A DNA stretch of 64,000 nucleotides, taken from contig NZ_QJUG01000006.1 in the NCBI RefSeq assembly GCF_003426775.1, forward strand, positions 1 through 64,000. Reading direction: 5' to 3'. Of the stretch, positions 23,878 through 33,184 are shown in pieces. The notes below the pieces were generated by a model. It ran no database searches. It saw nothing but the letters and a program-made list of their open reading frames with translations, and was not told the origin of the DNA. Source of the DNA: Allorhizocola rhizosphaerae (GTDB lineage Bacteria > Actinomycetota > Actinomycetes > Mycobacteriales > Micromonosporaceae). Within the stretch, counting starts at the first letter, position 1, and the number at the start of each line of letters is the position of its first letter. The translations under genes and the position numbers were made by a program.

Positions 23878-24303
23878 TCAGAACTCCCACGAGAGCATCA
23901 CGTGATCGCTCTCCGCGCTCGTGCCCGTGCTCCGGTAGGTCTGCATGGCCGCCACGTTTTCCCGCTCGGTCAGCACGAACATGCCGTAGCAGCCCCGCTC
24001 GCGGGCGAGCCCGGCCAGCGCGTCGACGAGCGCTTTGCCGATGCCGCGCCGCCGGAACGCCTCGTCCACGCCAAGCTCGTAGAGCAGCATCTCCGTGCCC
24101 TTGTCGGGGTGGGTGAGCTCGACGCCCGTGACCATCCCGGCGGGTTGACCGTCCACATAGGCCACGAGTAGGTGGTGGCCCGGCTGTGCGAGGAACCGCG
24201 CCGCCCACTCGACCCGTGCCGGCGCATCGAACAGCGCCGACGCTTCGAGCACGGCGGAGACGTCCGTGACCCGTTCGATCACAGCCCGTCGCCCACCTTG
24301 CAC
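23878..24303 (-). CDS. GNAT acetyltransferase, AAC(3)-I-like
   Basis: 141 residues from GTG 24303; a GTG at 24282 is also possible and sits better behind AAGGTGGG. A single GNAT domain with the acetyl-CoA loop LLYELGVDEAFRRRGIGKALVDAL and the C-terminal strand VAAMQTYRSTG. Order and spacing resemble aminoglycoside 3-N-acetyltransferase AAC(3)-I (VLYDLAV...HRRQGIATAL), but this is only a family likeness and many such genes are not resistance genes. Confidence 0.75.
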   Translation of the reverse strand: MQGGRRAVIERVTDVSAVLEASALFDAPARVEWAARFLAQPGHHLLVAYVDGQPAGMVTGVELTHPDKGTEMLLYELGVDEAFRRRGIGKALVDALAGLARERGCYGMFVLTERENVAAMQTYRSTGTSAESDHVMLSWEF

Positions 24304-24340
24304 CGCCGTAGAAGGGGCGGCGGTGAGCCTGGTCCGGTTT

Positions 24341-25114
24341 TCACCCTATGCGCAGCGCGTAGAGCAGGGACTCATCGCCGGACACGTCCAGCATGTCGAA
24401 GCCGATCCGGCCCCACAGCGCGAGGTCCAGGTCGCTGGCCGTGCCGGCCGCGGTCACCTGCTCGTTGGGATCGGTGTGGTCGAGGATGGTGGCCGTGTCC
24501 AGCAATGCGATGCCCTCGCCGCGCAGCCGGATGAACCACTCGTGCTCGGTGTCGGTCGAGAGCAGCGCCACCACGCCAAATCGATCCGTGGGGCCCTTGC
24601 GCAGCCGCTGTGCCGGCAAATAGCTGTCGAGCACCTCGCGCACCCCGTCGGCGGCGAGGCGGGTGTCGATCGGCTCGGCCAGGCCCTGCGACATCTGCAT
24701 GTCCCAGCGGTGCACGGCCGTCTCGTTGGCCATGCGCCGGTGCCAGAACGATGCGACCTTGGCCTGCGGCGCCCAGTTCCACGCCGGCAGCTGCGGGTCG
24801 ACCGACTCCAGCAGCTTGACCAGCGAACTCGCCTGCTCGTCCCACCACGCCAGGGTCTCGCCCTCCGGCGGAAAGTCCTCGTTGAGCGACCTGCGCCGCA
24901 GCTCGGGATCTGGTGCCTCGGTCGTGCCGCGCCCGGCGAAGGCGAGCACCCACCGGTAGACTCCACCCAGGTGGTGCACGAGATCGCGGACGGTCCAACC
25001 CGGACATGTGGGAACCGGCGCGTCCAGATCGGCCTCGGCCGCGATCGCGCGGAAGGCGTTCGCGTCCCCGCGCAGCGACTCGAGCCAAAACTCTTTCGAG
25101 CCCAGTGCCGTCAT
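24341..25114 (-). CDS. Maleylpyruvate isomerase family, mycothiol-dependent DinB-like protein
   Basis: 257 residues. The N-terminal DinB-like metal-binding bundle has the expected histidines: CPGWTVRDLVHHLGGVYRW near 38-56 and FWHRRMANETAVHRWDMQ near 125-140 (the AxxETAVHRWD signature). The C-terminal alpha/beta domain ends in LALWGRIGFDMLDVSGD. These proteins use mycothiol or Zn2+; most have no assigned substrate. It is divergent from murB with 28 bp between starts. Confidence 0.85.
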   Translation of the reverse strand: MTALGSKEFWLESLRGDANAFRAIAAEADLDAPVPTCPGWTVRDLVHHLGGVYRWVLAFAGRGTTEAPDPELRRRSLNEDFPPEGETLAWWDEQASSLVKLLESVDPQLPAWNWAPQAKVASFWHRRMANETAVHRWDMQMSQGLAEPIDTRLAADGVREVLDSYLPAQRLRKGPTDRFGVVALLSTDTEHEWFIRLRGEGIALLDTATILDHTDPNEQVTAAGTASDLDLALWGRIGFDMLDVSGDESLLYALRIG

Positions 25115-25130
25115 GCAGGTCCCTCGCTTC

Positions 25131-25136
25131 TAGGGT
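25131..25136 (+). promoter_or_regulatory. -10 box TAGGGT of murB (leaderless)
   Basis: TAGGGT ends 6 nt before the murB GTG at 25143. Confidence 0.35.
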
Positions 25137-25142
25137 GGTGAC

Positions 25143-26177
25143 GTGTCTGACGATAGCCTCCACACGCTCTCCGCGCATACCACCCTCGGGCTGGGCGGTC
25201 CGGCCGCCGGGTTGATCGAGGCCAAGAGCATTGAAGAGATGGTTTCGGGGGTACAGGCCGCGGCCCGCGATGACCGGCCGCTGCTCGTGCTCGGGGGCGG
25301 CAGCAACGTGGTAATCGCCGACGACGGCTTTCCCGGGACGGCCCTGCTCGTGCGCTCCAGCGGGTTCTCCACCGCCCGCGCCGACGCCGAACACGTGCTC
25401 GTGCGGGTCGAGGCGGGCCAGCACTGGGACGAGTTCGTGGCGGCGGCGGTCGAGCAGGGGTGGTCGGGAGCCGAGTGCCTGTCCGGAATCCCGGGCCTCG
25501 CGGGCGGCACGCCGATCCAAAACGTGGGCGCGTACGGGCAGGAGGTGTCCGAGACGATCGTGTCGGTGACGGTGTACGACCGGGACGAGGGCGCCGTGCA
25601 GACGTTCACCAATGAACAGTGCCGGTTCGAATACCGCAACAGTGTGTTCAAGCGCTCGCAACGGTGGGTCGTGCTGGACGTGACGTTCCGGCTGCGCCTC
25701 GATCCGCTGTCGGCCCCGATTTCCTACGCCGAGCTCGCCAAGGCGCTCGACGTGCCGCTCGGGCAGCGCGTGCCGCTGCGGGCGGCGCGCGAAGCGGTGC
25801 TGGAGATCCGGCGTCGCAAGGGGATGGTGCTCGACCCGTCGGACCCGGACACCCGCTCCGTGGGATCGTTCTTCACCAATCCGGTGCTGAGCCGCGCCGC
25901 GTACCGGGAAATGGCGGTTGAAGCCCCTGCCTGGCCGGGCGCGGGAGAGACGATGAAGGTCTCCGCCGCCTGGCTGATTGAAAATTCCGGTTTTCATAGG
26001 GGGTACCGGCGGGGCGCCGCGGCGATCTCGTCGAAGCACACGCTGGCGCTGACCAACCCGGGCAATGGCACGACCGCGGATCTGCTGGCGCTGGCCGCGG
26101 AGATCCGGGCGGGCGTGCTCGACCGGTTCGGCGTGACGTTACACCCGGAGCCCGTGCTGGTGAACTGTGCCCTCTGA
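25143..26177 (+). CDS. murB: UDP-N-acetylenolpyruvoylglucosamine reductase MurB
   Basis: 344 residues from GTG. FAD- and NADPH-dependent reduction of UDP-GlcNAc-enolpyruvate to UDP-MurNAc, the second committed step of peptidoglycan synthesis, in the cytoplasm. The FAD site is LLVLGGGSNVVIAD and GIPGLAGGTPIQNVGAYGQE; the catalytic serine is in SVGSFFTNPV, and the C-terminal HPEPVLV carries the catalytic Glu. KGMVLDPSDPDT is typical. From memory, murB also lies between hbhA and mshA in mycobacteria. Confidence 0.95.
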   Translation: MSDDSLHTLSAHTTLGLGGPAAGLIEAKSIEEMVSGVQAAARDDRPLLVLGGGSNVVIADDGFPGTALLVRSSGFSTARADAEHVLVRVEAGQHWDEFVAAAVEQGWSGAECLSGIPGLAGGTPIQNVGAYGQEVSETIVSVTVYDRDEGAVQTFTNEQCRFEYRNSVFKRSQRWVVLDVTFRLRLDPLSAPISYAELAKALDVPLGQRVPLRAAREAVLEIRRRKGMVLDPSDPDTRSVGSFFTNPVLSRAAYREMAVEAPAWPGAGETMKVSAAWLIENSGFHRGYRRGAAAISSKHTLALTNPGNGTTADLLALAAEIRAGVLDRFGVTLHPEPVLVNCAL

Positions 26178-26184
26178 GCACATC

Positions 26185-26213
26185 TTGATCTTTTGTGAGG
26201 CGTGCTCTTAGAT
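26185..26213 (+). promoter_or_regulatory. Promoter TTGATC-N17-TTAGAT of the small membrane protein
   Basis: TTGATC (26185-26190), 17 bp, TTAGAT (26208-26213), ending 7 nt before GTG 26221: a complete leaderless promoter. Confidence 0.6.
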
Positions 26214-26220
26214 CATCCGG

Positions 26221-26706
26221 GTGAACGCCGTCACCCGCCGGATGCGCAACCTGGCCACGCTCGAACTGTGGAACATCCCGCTGTGGGCGGCCATCTGGTT
26301 TGGGCTGTGGCACTTCCCGCTCACGGCCGCCAATGTGGTGGGCTTCGCCCTGTTCGCGCTGCTGCTCGTGCAGGGGGCCGCCTACTGGCTGCTCAAGCTG
26401 CACCAGCTGCGGTCGCGCCGGCCGGATCTGCCCGGGGTGGGGGCGTTCCGCGTGCTGCGCGTGGTCAACCTGCCGATCATCGCCGGGGCCCTGGTCGTGA
26501 CGGCACACGCCGCGGTCGCCTCACCGGGGCGGGCGTCGTGGCTCGGCCTCGGGCTCGCGATCTTCGGTGCGCTCGAACACGTCAACTACTTCCATGTGCA
26601 GCTCATGCACGACACCGCCGCCGACCTGCGCCGGCTGCGCCAGGTCGGCCTGCGCCGCTCGCACCTGGCCCGTGATCTCGCGGTCAGGACGGCCAGCGAA
26701 AAGTGA
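26221..26706 (+). CDS. Four-span membrane protein of unknown function
   Basis: 161 residues from GTG. Hydrophobic segments at about 16-30 (LWNIPLWAAIWFGLWHF), 38-57 (NVVGFALFALLLVQGAAYWL), 80-102 (NLPIIAGALVVTAHAAVAS) and 108-122 (LGLGLAIFGALEHVNYF), with a basic C-terminus (RRLRQVGLRRSHLARD). His and Tyr in ALEHVNYFHVQLMHD could bind a ligand, but I recognise no family. Its 3' end overlaps the convergent methyltransferase by 23 bp. Confidence 0.75.
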   Translation: MNAVTRRMRNLATLELWNIPLWAAIWFGLWHFPLTAANVVGFALFALLLVQGAAYWLLKLHQLRSRRPDLPGVGAFRVLRVVNLPIIAGALVVTAHAAVASPGRASWLGLGLAIFGALEHVNYFHVQLMHDTAADLRRLRQVGLRRSHLARDLAVRTASEK

Positions 26707-27448
26707 CCTCGCCCAGACGCCAGCGCTGCGGGCCGTCAAGGGTCGTCATGCCCGCTGAGCGGATCGTGGCCAGCCAGCGCTGCCGTGGGCCGAAAGCGTT
26801 GTAGGGTGCGGCATAGCGCCACGCGGCGTCCAAGTTGGACAGGAGCGTGTGGACGGGCTCGCCGGGCACGTTGTGGTGGATGAGCGCTTTGGGCAGCCGC
26901 TCGGCGAACACCGCAGGGGACTCCAATGTGGACAGCTTGGCGGACAGCGTGAGCGAGACCGGCGTTTGCTCGCCCGCGCGCAGGGCGCCCCACGTGCACA
27001 CCCGCCCTAGCTCGTCGCACGTGCCCTCGATCAGCCAGCCGCCGGGTGCGAGGGCGGAGGTCATGGTGCGCCAGGCATCCGGGACCGCCGACTCATCGTA
27101 TTGCCGCAGCACGTTGAGTGCCCGCACCACGACCGGGCGCAGCCCGGCGAGCTCGAACCCGCCCCGCAAGAACTCCAGCCGCGGTGGGTCGGCGAACGGC
27201 TGCGCGTCGGCCACCCGCTCCGGTGAGATCTCCAGCCCGACGACGCGCACGTCGGGGCGCACGGCGGCCAGGCGGTCACGCAGTTCGATCGCGGTGACGG
27301 GGGTCGCGCCGTAGCCGAGGTCGATCACCAGCGGGTCGGGTGCGCTCGTCAGGGCGTGCGCGCACCACCAGGCGATCCAGCGGTCGACCCGCCGGAGCCG
27401 GTTGGGATTGGTGGTCCCGCGCGTTTCCTCCCCGAACGGCTTGCTCAC
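26684..27448 (-). CDS. SAM-dependent methyltransferase-like protein
   Basis: 254 residues from GTG 27448 (GTGA overlap with the SDR gene). The Rossmann-type SAM site VIDLGYGATPVTAIELRDRL and the following acidic strand RVVGLEISPERV are visible, then a motif-II/III region (VVRALNVLRQYDESAV, LAPGGWLIEGTCDELGRV). The target is unknown. It is co-transcribed with the SDR just upstream of the divergent mshA. Confidence 0.8.
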   Translation of the reverse strand: MSKPFGEETRGTTNPNRLRRVDRWIAWWCAHALTSAPDPLVIDLGYGATPVTAIELRDRLAAVRPDVRVVGLEISPERVADAQPFADPPRLEFLRGGFELAGLRPVVVRALNVLRQYDESAVPDAWRTMTSALAPGGWLIEGTCDELGRVCTWGALRAGEQTPVSLTLSAKLSTLESPAVFAERLPKALIHHNVPGEPVHTLLSNLDAAWRYAAPYNAFGPRQRWLATIRSAGMTTLDGPQRWRLGEVTFRWPS

Positions 27449-28170
27449 GGGCTGCTTGTGCGGTGCACCTTGTGCTGCGCGGCCTGGGCGAGCGGGCGCA
27501 CGACCATGCGGTCGATGTTGACGTGGTGCGGCAGCCCGGCACACCAGGCCACGCACTCGGCGATGTCGTCGGCGGTGAGCGGCTCCTCCACCCCCGCATA
27601 GACGGCGTCGGCCTTCTCCTTGGAGCCGAGCCGGTTGAGCGAGAACTCCTCGGTCTTCACCATGCCCGGGTCGATCTCGACCACCCGGATCGGCTGCCCG
27701 CACAGCTCCAGGCGCAGCGTCTCGACCAGGGCGGTCTGCGCGTGCTTGGCCGCGGTGTATCCGCCGCCCCCCTCGTACACGATCAATCCGGCGGTCGACG
27801 AGATCGTGATGATCGTGCCGCCGTGGGCCATGCGCGGCAGCAGGGCCTTGGTCATGCGCAGCGTGCCGAGCACGTTCACCTCGTACATCCACTGCCAGTC
27901 GCCGATGCTCGCGTCGGCGATCTGATCGGCGCCCCGCGCCCCGCCCGCGTTGTTGACCAGCACGTCAACCCGGTCGACGGAGGCGACGAAGGCGGCGACA
28001 TCGGCGTCCCTGGTGACATCGCAGACGACCGGGACGCCGACCCCGAGCTGCTCCAGGCGTTCCTTGCGGCGGGCGAGCGCGTAAACCTTGTAGCCCCGCG
28101 CGGCCAGGAGCTTCGCGGTGGCGGCCCCGATGCCGCTGGAGGCCCCGGTCACGACGGCAGTCTTGTCCAT
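27445..28170 (-). CDS. Short-chain dehydrogenase/reductase
   Basis: 241 residues. Classical SDR: NAD(P) site TGASSGIG at 8-15, LVNNAGGA, catalytic Ser in ISSTAG, and YTAAK (YxxxK). The Arg-rich turn LARRKERLEQL after beta-2 suggests NADPH. From memory, an SDR (Rv0484c) lies next to mshA in mycobacteria, oriented the same way. Substrate unknown. Confidence 0.9.
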   Translation of the reverse strand: MDKTAVVTGASSGIGAATAKLLAARGYKVYALARRKERLEQLGVGVPVVCDVTRDADVAAFVASVDRVDVLVNNAGGARGADQIADASIGDWQWMYEVNVLGTLRMTKALLPRMAHGGTIITISSTAGLIVYEGGGGYTAAKHAQTALVETLRLELCGQPIRVVEIDPGMVKTEEFSLNRLGSKEKADAVYAGVEEPLTADDIAECVAWCAGLPHHVNIDRMVVRPLAQAAQHKVHRTSSP

Positions 28171-28268
28171 CTCCTGGATCCTAGTGAAGTTCCGAGAGGC
28201 CCGGTGAAGTTACGGACATCACTGCGCGTGGCGGGAAGAGGCGGGATGGCAAGAGCGTTTATGAGCGC

Positions 28269-29543
28269 GTGAGCTTTACCCCCAGGCGCATCGCGACCCT
28301 CTCCGTGCACACCTCACCCCTGCACCAGCCGGGCACGGGCGACGCGGGAGGCATGAACGTCTATATCGTCGAGGTCTCCAAGCGCCTGGCCAGGCGTGGC
28401 GTCGAGGTCGAGATCTTCACTCGGCGCACGGGCGGCGGCCTGCCCACGGTGGCCGAGCTCGCCCCGGGGGTGACCGTCCATCACGTCACCGCGGGCCCGT
28501 TCGAGGGCCTTGCCAAGGAGGACCTGCCCGCGCAGCTGTGCGCGTTCACGCATGGGGTGCTGCGGGCCGAGGCGGCACACGCGCCCGGATACTACGACCT
28601 GCTCTCCACGCACTACTGGCTGTCGGGTCAGGTGGGCTGGCTGGCCAAGGACCGGTGGGGAGTCCCGCTCGTGCACACGGCGCACACCCTCGCCAAGGTG
28701 AAAAACCTGCAACTGGCCGAGGGGGACCGGGCCGAGCCGATGGCGCGCGTGATCGGCGAGGAGCAGGTGGTCGAGCAGGCCGACCGGATGGTGGCCAACA
28801 CCCCGGCCGAGGCGCGCGAGCTCGTCGAGCTCTACTCGGCGTCGTGCGCACAGGTCGAGGTGGTGTCGCCGGGGGTCGACCTGACCCGCTTCTCGCCGGG
28901 CAACCGGGCGACGGCCCGCGCACGGCTGGGGCTTCCGTCGTACCCACAAAAGATTGTCGCCTTTGTCGGTCGCATTCAGCCATTGAAGGCTCCTGATGTC
29001 TTGATCCACGCCCTGGTAAATCTTCCGGGGGTGATGGCGCTGATCGTGGGCGGCCCGAGCGGCTCCGGCCTGGAACGGCCGACCGCGCTGATCGAGCTGG
29101 CGAGCGCGCTCGGGGTGGCCGACCGGGTGCGGTTCATGCCGCCGCAGGGCGGGCAGCGGCTGGCCGACGTCTACCGCGCGGCCGACGTGGTCGCGGTGCC
29201 CTCGCACAACGAGTCGTTCGGGCTCGTCGCGCTGGAGGCGCAGGCGTGCGGCACCCCGGTGGTCGCGGCCTCGGTGGGCGGCCTGGTCACGGCGGTACGC
29301 GACGGCGTGAGCGGGGTGCTCGTCGACGGCCACTGCGCCTATGACTGGGCCAAGGTGCTTGGCAGCCTGCTCGGCTCGCACACCTGGCTGGCCGAGCTGT
29401 CGGCCGGTGCGGTCAACCACGCCAAGGATTTCTCGTGGGACCACACGGCGGCGCGGCTGCTGGAGGTCTACTCTGACGTCATGACCGAGCATCGCGAGCG
29501 GCAGCGGCTGCTCACGGAATCGTTGTGTCGGACAGCGTGGTAG
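28269..29543 (+). CDS. mshA: D-inositol-3-phosphate glycosyltransferase MshA
   Basis: 424 residues from GTG. First step of mycothiol synthesis: transfer of GlcNAc from UDP-GlcNAc to inositol-3-phosphate. GT4 fold with [64 protein letters not shown] and the C-terminal [20 protein letters not shown] (EX7E) motif, all specific to MshA. The last 19 bp overlap the YbjN gene. Confidence 0.95.
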   Translation: MSFTPRRIATLSVHTSPLHQPGTGDAGGMNVYIVEVSKRLARRGVEVEIFTRRTGGGLPTVAELAPGVTVHHVTAGPFEGLAKEDLPAQLCAFTHGVLRAEAAHAPGYYDLLSTHYWLSGQVGWLAKDRWGVPLVHTAHTLAKVKNLQLAEGDRAEPMARVIGEEQVVEQADRMVANTPAEARELVELYSASCAQVEVVSPGVDLTRFSPGNRATARARLGLPSYPQKIVAFVGRIQPLKAPDVLIHALVNLPGVMALIVGGPSGSGLERPTALIELASALGVADRVRFMPPQGGQRLADVYRAADVVAVPSHNESFGLVALEAQACGTPVVAASVGGLVTAVRDGVSGVLVDGHCAYDWAKVLGSLLGSHTWLAELSAGAVNHAKDFSWDHTAARLLEVYSDVMTEHRERQRLLTESLCRTAW

Positions 29544-30004
29544 AAAACATCATCGAGACGGTGTGCGCGGACCTTCCGCTCGAACGGACGGGAGACAGGT
29601 CCTATGTGGTCACCCTGCCCGGCACACACAAGCTGAAGACCAATGTCAACCTGATCGTCGGCGAGCACGCGCTGCGGGTCGAGGCGTTCGTGGTGCGCCA
29701 GCCGGATGAGAATCGGGAAGAGGTCTGGGCCTGGCTGTTGCGCCGCAACGCCCGGCTGCACGGGGTGGCGTTCACGATCGATGCGGTCGGCGATGTCTAC
29801 CTGACGGGGCGGCTGCCGCTGTCGGCCGTGACGCCCGAGACGCTCGACCACCTGCTGGGCGCGGTGCTTGAGGCGGCCGACGAGTCGTTCGACGCGTTGC
29901 TGGAGTTGGGTTTCCGCACGGCGATCCGGCGGGAGTGGGCGTGGCGCACCAGCCGCGGCGAGTCAACGGAAAACCTGCGCGCGTTTCGTCACCTGCAGGA
30001 GTAG
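29525..30004 (+). CDS. YbjN-domain protein (Rv0487-like)
   Basis: 159 residues from GTG, overlapping mshA by 19 bp. A YbjN/type III secretion chaperone-like fold: [48 protein letters not shown], then [42 protein letters not shown]. In mycobacteria the same gene follows mshA. Function unknown. Convergent with the pseudokinase gene, overlapping by 16 bp. Confidence 0.85.
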   Translation: MSDSVVENIIETVCADLPLERTGDRSYVVTLPGTHKLKTNVNLIVGEHALRVEAFVVRQPDENREEVWAWLLRRNARLHGVAFTIDAVGDVYLTGRLPLSAVTPETLDHLLGAVLEAADESFDALLELGFRTAIRREWAWRTSRGESTENLRAFRHLQE

Positions 30005-31383
30005 GTGAACTCCTTGCTCGCCTCCAGGTGGGCCGGGGTCAGGATCTCCAGCGTCGCCTTGGCCTCAAACGTGCCGCGGCCCTTGAAGTCCCAAAACATG
30101 GGCACGTTCTGCTCCGTCTCGCCGAGGTTGAACGCCACGCTGAGCGGGCCCTGGGTTCGGCCGTCGCTGGTGAGCCAGCGATACGTGACCGTGCCCGCGG
30201 CGCCGTTGGTCTTGATCGTGCCGATGACGTGGACCTTGACGTCGCACTGGTTGCTGGGGTCCTGGGCGAGCGACACCGTCGCGCTGGAGATCTGGAGCGG
30301 GCGCAGGCGTTCGATCAACCAGAACGCCACCACGGCAAGCAGGACGAGGGTGACCACCGTGCTGATCGCGCCGAAAATCCTTCTGCGCCAAGGGTTGGGG
30401 CGTTTTGGCCGGGTGTACGGCTCCTCGACCCACCCGGGCGTGGACTCCGCCTGCCGGGGCTGGGGGAGTGAGGCCACACCGCGCCCGTAACGGAGCACGT
30501 CTTCCTTCTGCCTTTGCTGCTGGAGCGCCAGTTGGGCCGGCTGGAGCGTCTCCTGCTGGGCGATGTCGGGCATGCGGACCGTGCGGTTGGGTGGCACCGG
30601 CACCGTTACGGCGTTGTCGCCCGTTCCTGATGACTGGCCCACGGGCACGGTCTCCACCACATCCTCCACTGCGGACGGATGGGTGGGTGGCTGGGGCACA
30701 AGGGCCGCGAGCATCGCCAGCGCGCTGCGCTCGCCGAATCCGTTGACCTGCCCGGCATTCGACGACAGGACGGCCAGGGCCTCGGCGAGGCCGGCGCTTC
30801 CGCCCGTGTGTTCGGCGGTGTCGGCGGCGCGCAGGAGCAGTTGACGGGCGGTGTCGGCGTGCCTCGGGGCGGCGAGATCGCGCAGCAGCCTGACCCACGC
30901 CGTCACGTCGTGGCCGGGGCCGGGTTTGGTGCCCGCGAGCGCGTGGGCGTAGCCGCATTCGGCCAGCAGCGCGTGCCCATCGACCCCGAGGATCACCGAG
31001 TTGAGGTCGAGTGCGCCGTGTGCGGTCTGCGAGGCATGAAGCGCCGCAAGGGTTTCGGCCACATCTACGGCGATCGCGAGCGCGACCGGCTCGGGCAGCG
31101 CGACCCGCGCGGCCAAGGTCTGGGCCAGGGTGGGGGCCGCCGGTTGCGCGGTGATCAGCCACAGGCCGTGCCGGGCGATCACCTTGAGCAGTCCGGGCAG
31201 ATCGGCGGTCGCGCCCAGCACGGAGTCAAGCCGCTGCGACTCGGCCTGGCTCACCTCGTTGAGCAACAACCCGCCGCGCGGCTGACCGTCCTGATCGGAC
31301 AGCACATGCCACGCGCCAACCCGCGTCTGCCGCTGCAGCCCCCGCACCTCATACCGACCGCCGATTCGCTGGCTCAAAGCCAT
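29989..31383 (-). CDS. Membrane pseudokinase with extracellular C-terminal domain
   Basis: 464 residues from ATG 31383; a TTG at 31395 is also possible. Residues 1-230 follow the protein-kinase order (IGGRYEVRGL, then LHASQTAHGALDLNSVILGVDGHALLAECGYA), but the HRD-type catalytic Asp loop reads HGALD and DFG reads ECG, and the glycine loop is lost. It should not phosphorylate. A proline-rich stretch leads to one membrane helix near residue 345 (FGAISTVVTLVLLAVVAFWLI), then an outer domain with two cysteines (NQCDVKV, FTYSC) and beta strands like the outer domain of the kinase encoded immediately upstream. The two probably work as a pair. Confidence 0.8.
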   Translation of the reverse strand: MALSQRIGGRYEVRGLQRQTRVGAWHVLSDQDGQPRGGLLLNEVSQAESQRLDSVLGATADLPGLLKVIARHGLWLITAQPAAPTLAQTLAARVALPEPVALAIAVDVAETLAALHASQTAHGALDLNSVILGVDGHALLAECGYAHALAGTKPGPGHDVTAWVRLLRDLAAPRHADTARQLLLRAADTAEHTGGSAGLAEALAVLSSNAGQVNGFGERSALAMLAALVPQPPTHPSAVEDVVETVPVGQSSGTGDNAVTVPVPPNRTVRMPDIAQQETLQPAQLALQQQRQKEDVLRYGRGVASLPQPRQAESTPGWVEEPYTRPKRPNPWRRRIFGAISTVVTLVLLAVVAFWLIERLRPLQISSATVSLAQDPSNQCDVKVHVIGTIKTNGAAGTVTYRWLTSDGRTQGPLSVAFNLGETEQNVPMFWDFKGRGTFEAKATLEILTPAHLEASKEFTYSCR

Positions 31384-31387
31384 CCTC

Positions 31388-33013
31388 TCACCCAATGATC
31401 CATGGACAATAATCGAAGACAGTGACGGAATTGCTTATGGCATCTCCGATGTCCGAGGACACAGTTAGCTTTATCCGACCTCCCCGACACGTCAATAGAG
31501 AGCCGATATCCCGGTTGACCGATATTGTCTGTGTCGTTGCACCTGCAGCCACGGGATGAGTGACCGTCAGCGGTGTGCCGTTTTCCGTGCCGTCTGAACT
31601 GACGTGGACATAACGGAGCCGGAGGACGAACGCTCCGCCCGTCTGGGTCGTGAAGGTGATAGGTGCGCGAGAGTGCCCCTTGGTGTTGGTTGGATAATCC
31701 ACGCATGATGGCTTAGCTGGGTCCAGCCAACAGAATGCGCCCTGACTTGGTTGCTGAGGATTGTATTGATGCAGGGCGATCCGTAACACTTTGTTGGGTG
31801 TCGGTGGGCTGGTGCTGACCCTTGGGCTCGGTGAGGGTGTGCGCGTGCGGGTCGGGCTGGGGGTCGGCGACGGAGTGAGGGTCGGGCTCGGTTCCAGTGT
31901 CGGCGAGGGTTCCAGTGAGGGTTCCAGTGAAGGCGAGGGCGTGGCGGTGGCTTCGACCGTCGGGCTGGCCATGAGCGTGGTCTGGACCAGTGCGGTGTTG
32001 GTCGGATTGTCGCGCGATGTCTGGTACCAGAAAAATCCGCTCAAAGCCAGCACGAGCGCCAGCCCACCGGCCAGGGCCATGTTCATCGAGCGCTTCGACC
32101 AGCCGAGCACCGTCTGCGCCAGCCCGGTGCCGCCGGCCGCGGCACCCGCGAGCGGGAACAACAGCAGGAGCAGTGCCGCCCGCCTGGCGAGCGAGCCGCG
32201 GCCCTCCTCCTCCCATTCGGGCCCGTAACCGGCACCCGCGACCGCCTCAAGCTCGACCAGAAACGTGGCCGCGTCCTTGGGCCGGTGCTCGGGCTTTTTG
32301 GCCAGCCCGCGCCGCACGAGCCCGCGCACGGCCTCTGGCACCTCGTCCACCGGGATGGGCGACTGCTCGTGCTTGCTGCGCAGGCCGAGCACGTCACCCG
32401 GCGCGCGGTAGGGCGGGTGCCCCGTGAGGCACTCGAAGAACGTGGCCGTCGCGGCGTAGATGTCGGTCGAGGGGCTCGCCGGTGCGCCCGCCCACTGCTC
32501 GGGCGCCATGTACGACGGGGTTCCGGCATGCGCGCCGGTCATGCCCGCCCGCGCGGCGATGCCGAAGTCGGCCAGCTTGCTGTGCCCCTCCCGATCCACG
32601 AGCACGTTTTCGGGCTTATAGTCGCGGTGCACGACCCCGCGCCCATGCGCGGCCGCCAGCCCCAGCAGCGAGCCCTTGAGCACGACGAGCGCCGACTGTG
32701 GCTCGGTCGGCCCGTGCTCGCGCAGGATCGCCCGCAGCGCGACACCGTCGACGAGCTCCATGACGATGGCCGAGCCCTCGGGGGCCTCGACATACTCGTA
32801 CAGCCGGGCGATCTGCGGGTCTTCGACCTCCGACAGGATGCGCGCCTCGGCCCGGAACGCCTCGATGAAGTCGGGGTCGCGGCGCAGGTGGTCGGCTAGG
32901 TACTTGATGGCGACCTTGGTGCCGGTGGCCTCGTGCTCGGCCAGCACGACCCGTCCCGAGGCGCCCTTGCCCAGTTCCTTGAGCTCAACGTATCCAGGCA
33001 CGGACCAACCCAT
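31388..33013 (-). CDS. Membrane-bound Ser/Thr protein kinase (PknB-like) with Thr/Pro linker
   Basis: 541 residues. Kinase domain 1-260 with the glycine loop LGKGASGRV, VAIK Lys37, HRDYKPEN (Asp131), DFG at 149-151 and GTPSYMAPEQW, all intact. A membrane helix near 314-328 (ALAGGLALVLALSGFFWY) is followed by an outer linker with SPTLEPSPT and SPTPSPTRT repeats (about 350-400) and a C-terminal domain with paired cysteines (GAFCWLDPAKPSC, LLTCRGG, FDYC). No PASTA repeats. The pseudokinase gene follows 4 bp after its stop region. Confidence 0.9.
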   Translation of the reverse strand: MGWSVPGYVELKELGKGASGRVVLAEHEATGTKVAIKYLADHLRRDPDFIEAFRAEARILSEVEDPQIARLYEYVEAPEGSAIVMELVDGVALRAILREHGPTEPQSALVVLKGSLLGLAAAHGRGVVHRDYKPENVLVDREGHSKLADFGIAARAGMTGAHAGTPSYMAPEQWAGAPASPSTDIYAATATFFECLTGHPPYRAPGDVLGLRSKHEQSPIPVDEVPEAVRGLVRRGLAKKPEHRPKDAATFLVELEAVAGAGYGPEWEEEGRGSLARRAALLLLLFPLAGAAAGGTGLAQTVLGWSKRSMNMALAGGLALVLALSGFFWYQTSRDNPTNTALVQTTLMASPTVEATATPSPSLEPSLEPSPTLEPSPTLTPSPTPSPTRTRTPSPSPRVSTSPPTPNKVLRIALHQYNPQQPSQGAFCWLDPAKPSCVDYPTNTKGHSRAPITFTTQTGGAFVLRLRYVHVSSDGTENGTPLTVTHPVAAGATTQTISVNRDIGSLLTCRGGRIKLTVSSDIGDAISNSVTVFDYCPWIIG

Positions 33014-33040
33014 TAGCCCGCCTCCCCTCCTCGGCCTTGG

Positions 33041-33046
33041 ATAGTA
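33041..33046 (-). promoter_or_regulatory. -10 box TACTAT of the kinase operon
   Basis: On the minus strand TACTAT lies 28 bp upstream of the kinase ATG, followed by a gaggagggg ribosome site. No clear -35. The cccctta/taagggg hairpin immediately upstream may be a regulator site. Confidence 0.35.
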
Positions 33047-33184
33047 GGCCCCTTAGGGGTGACAGGCATTAGGGTGACGGGTTTCCGACCATCGACCGAT
33101 CAGTGGATTCGACCACTCTTGGTGAGGGTTCGGTGACCCGGGAGCGACATACCGACCGGTAGAAGTTTCGGTCGCAGATTGTTG

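Noticed and set aside
23878-24303. Aminoglycoside resistance gene
   Set aside because: Only a general GNAT likeness to AAC(3)-I; context gives no support for resistance.
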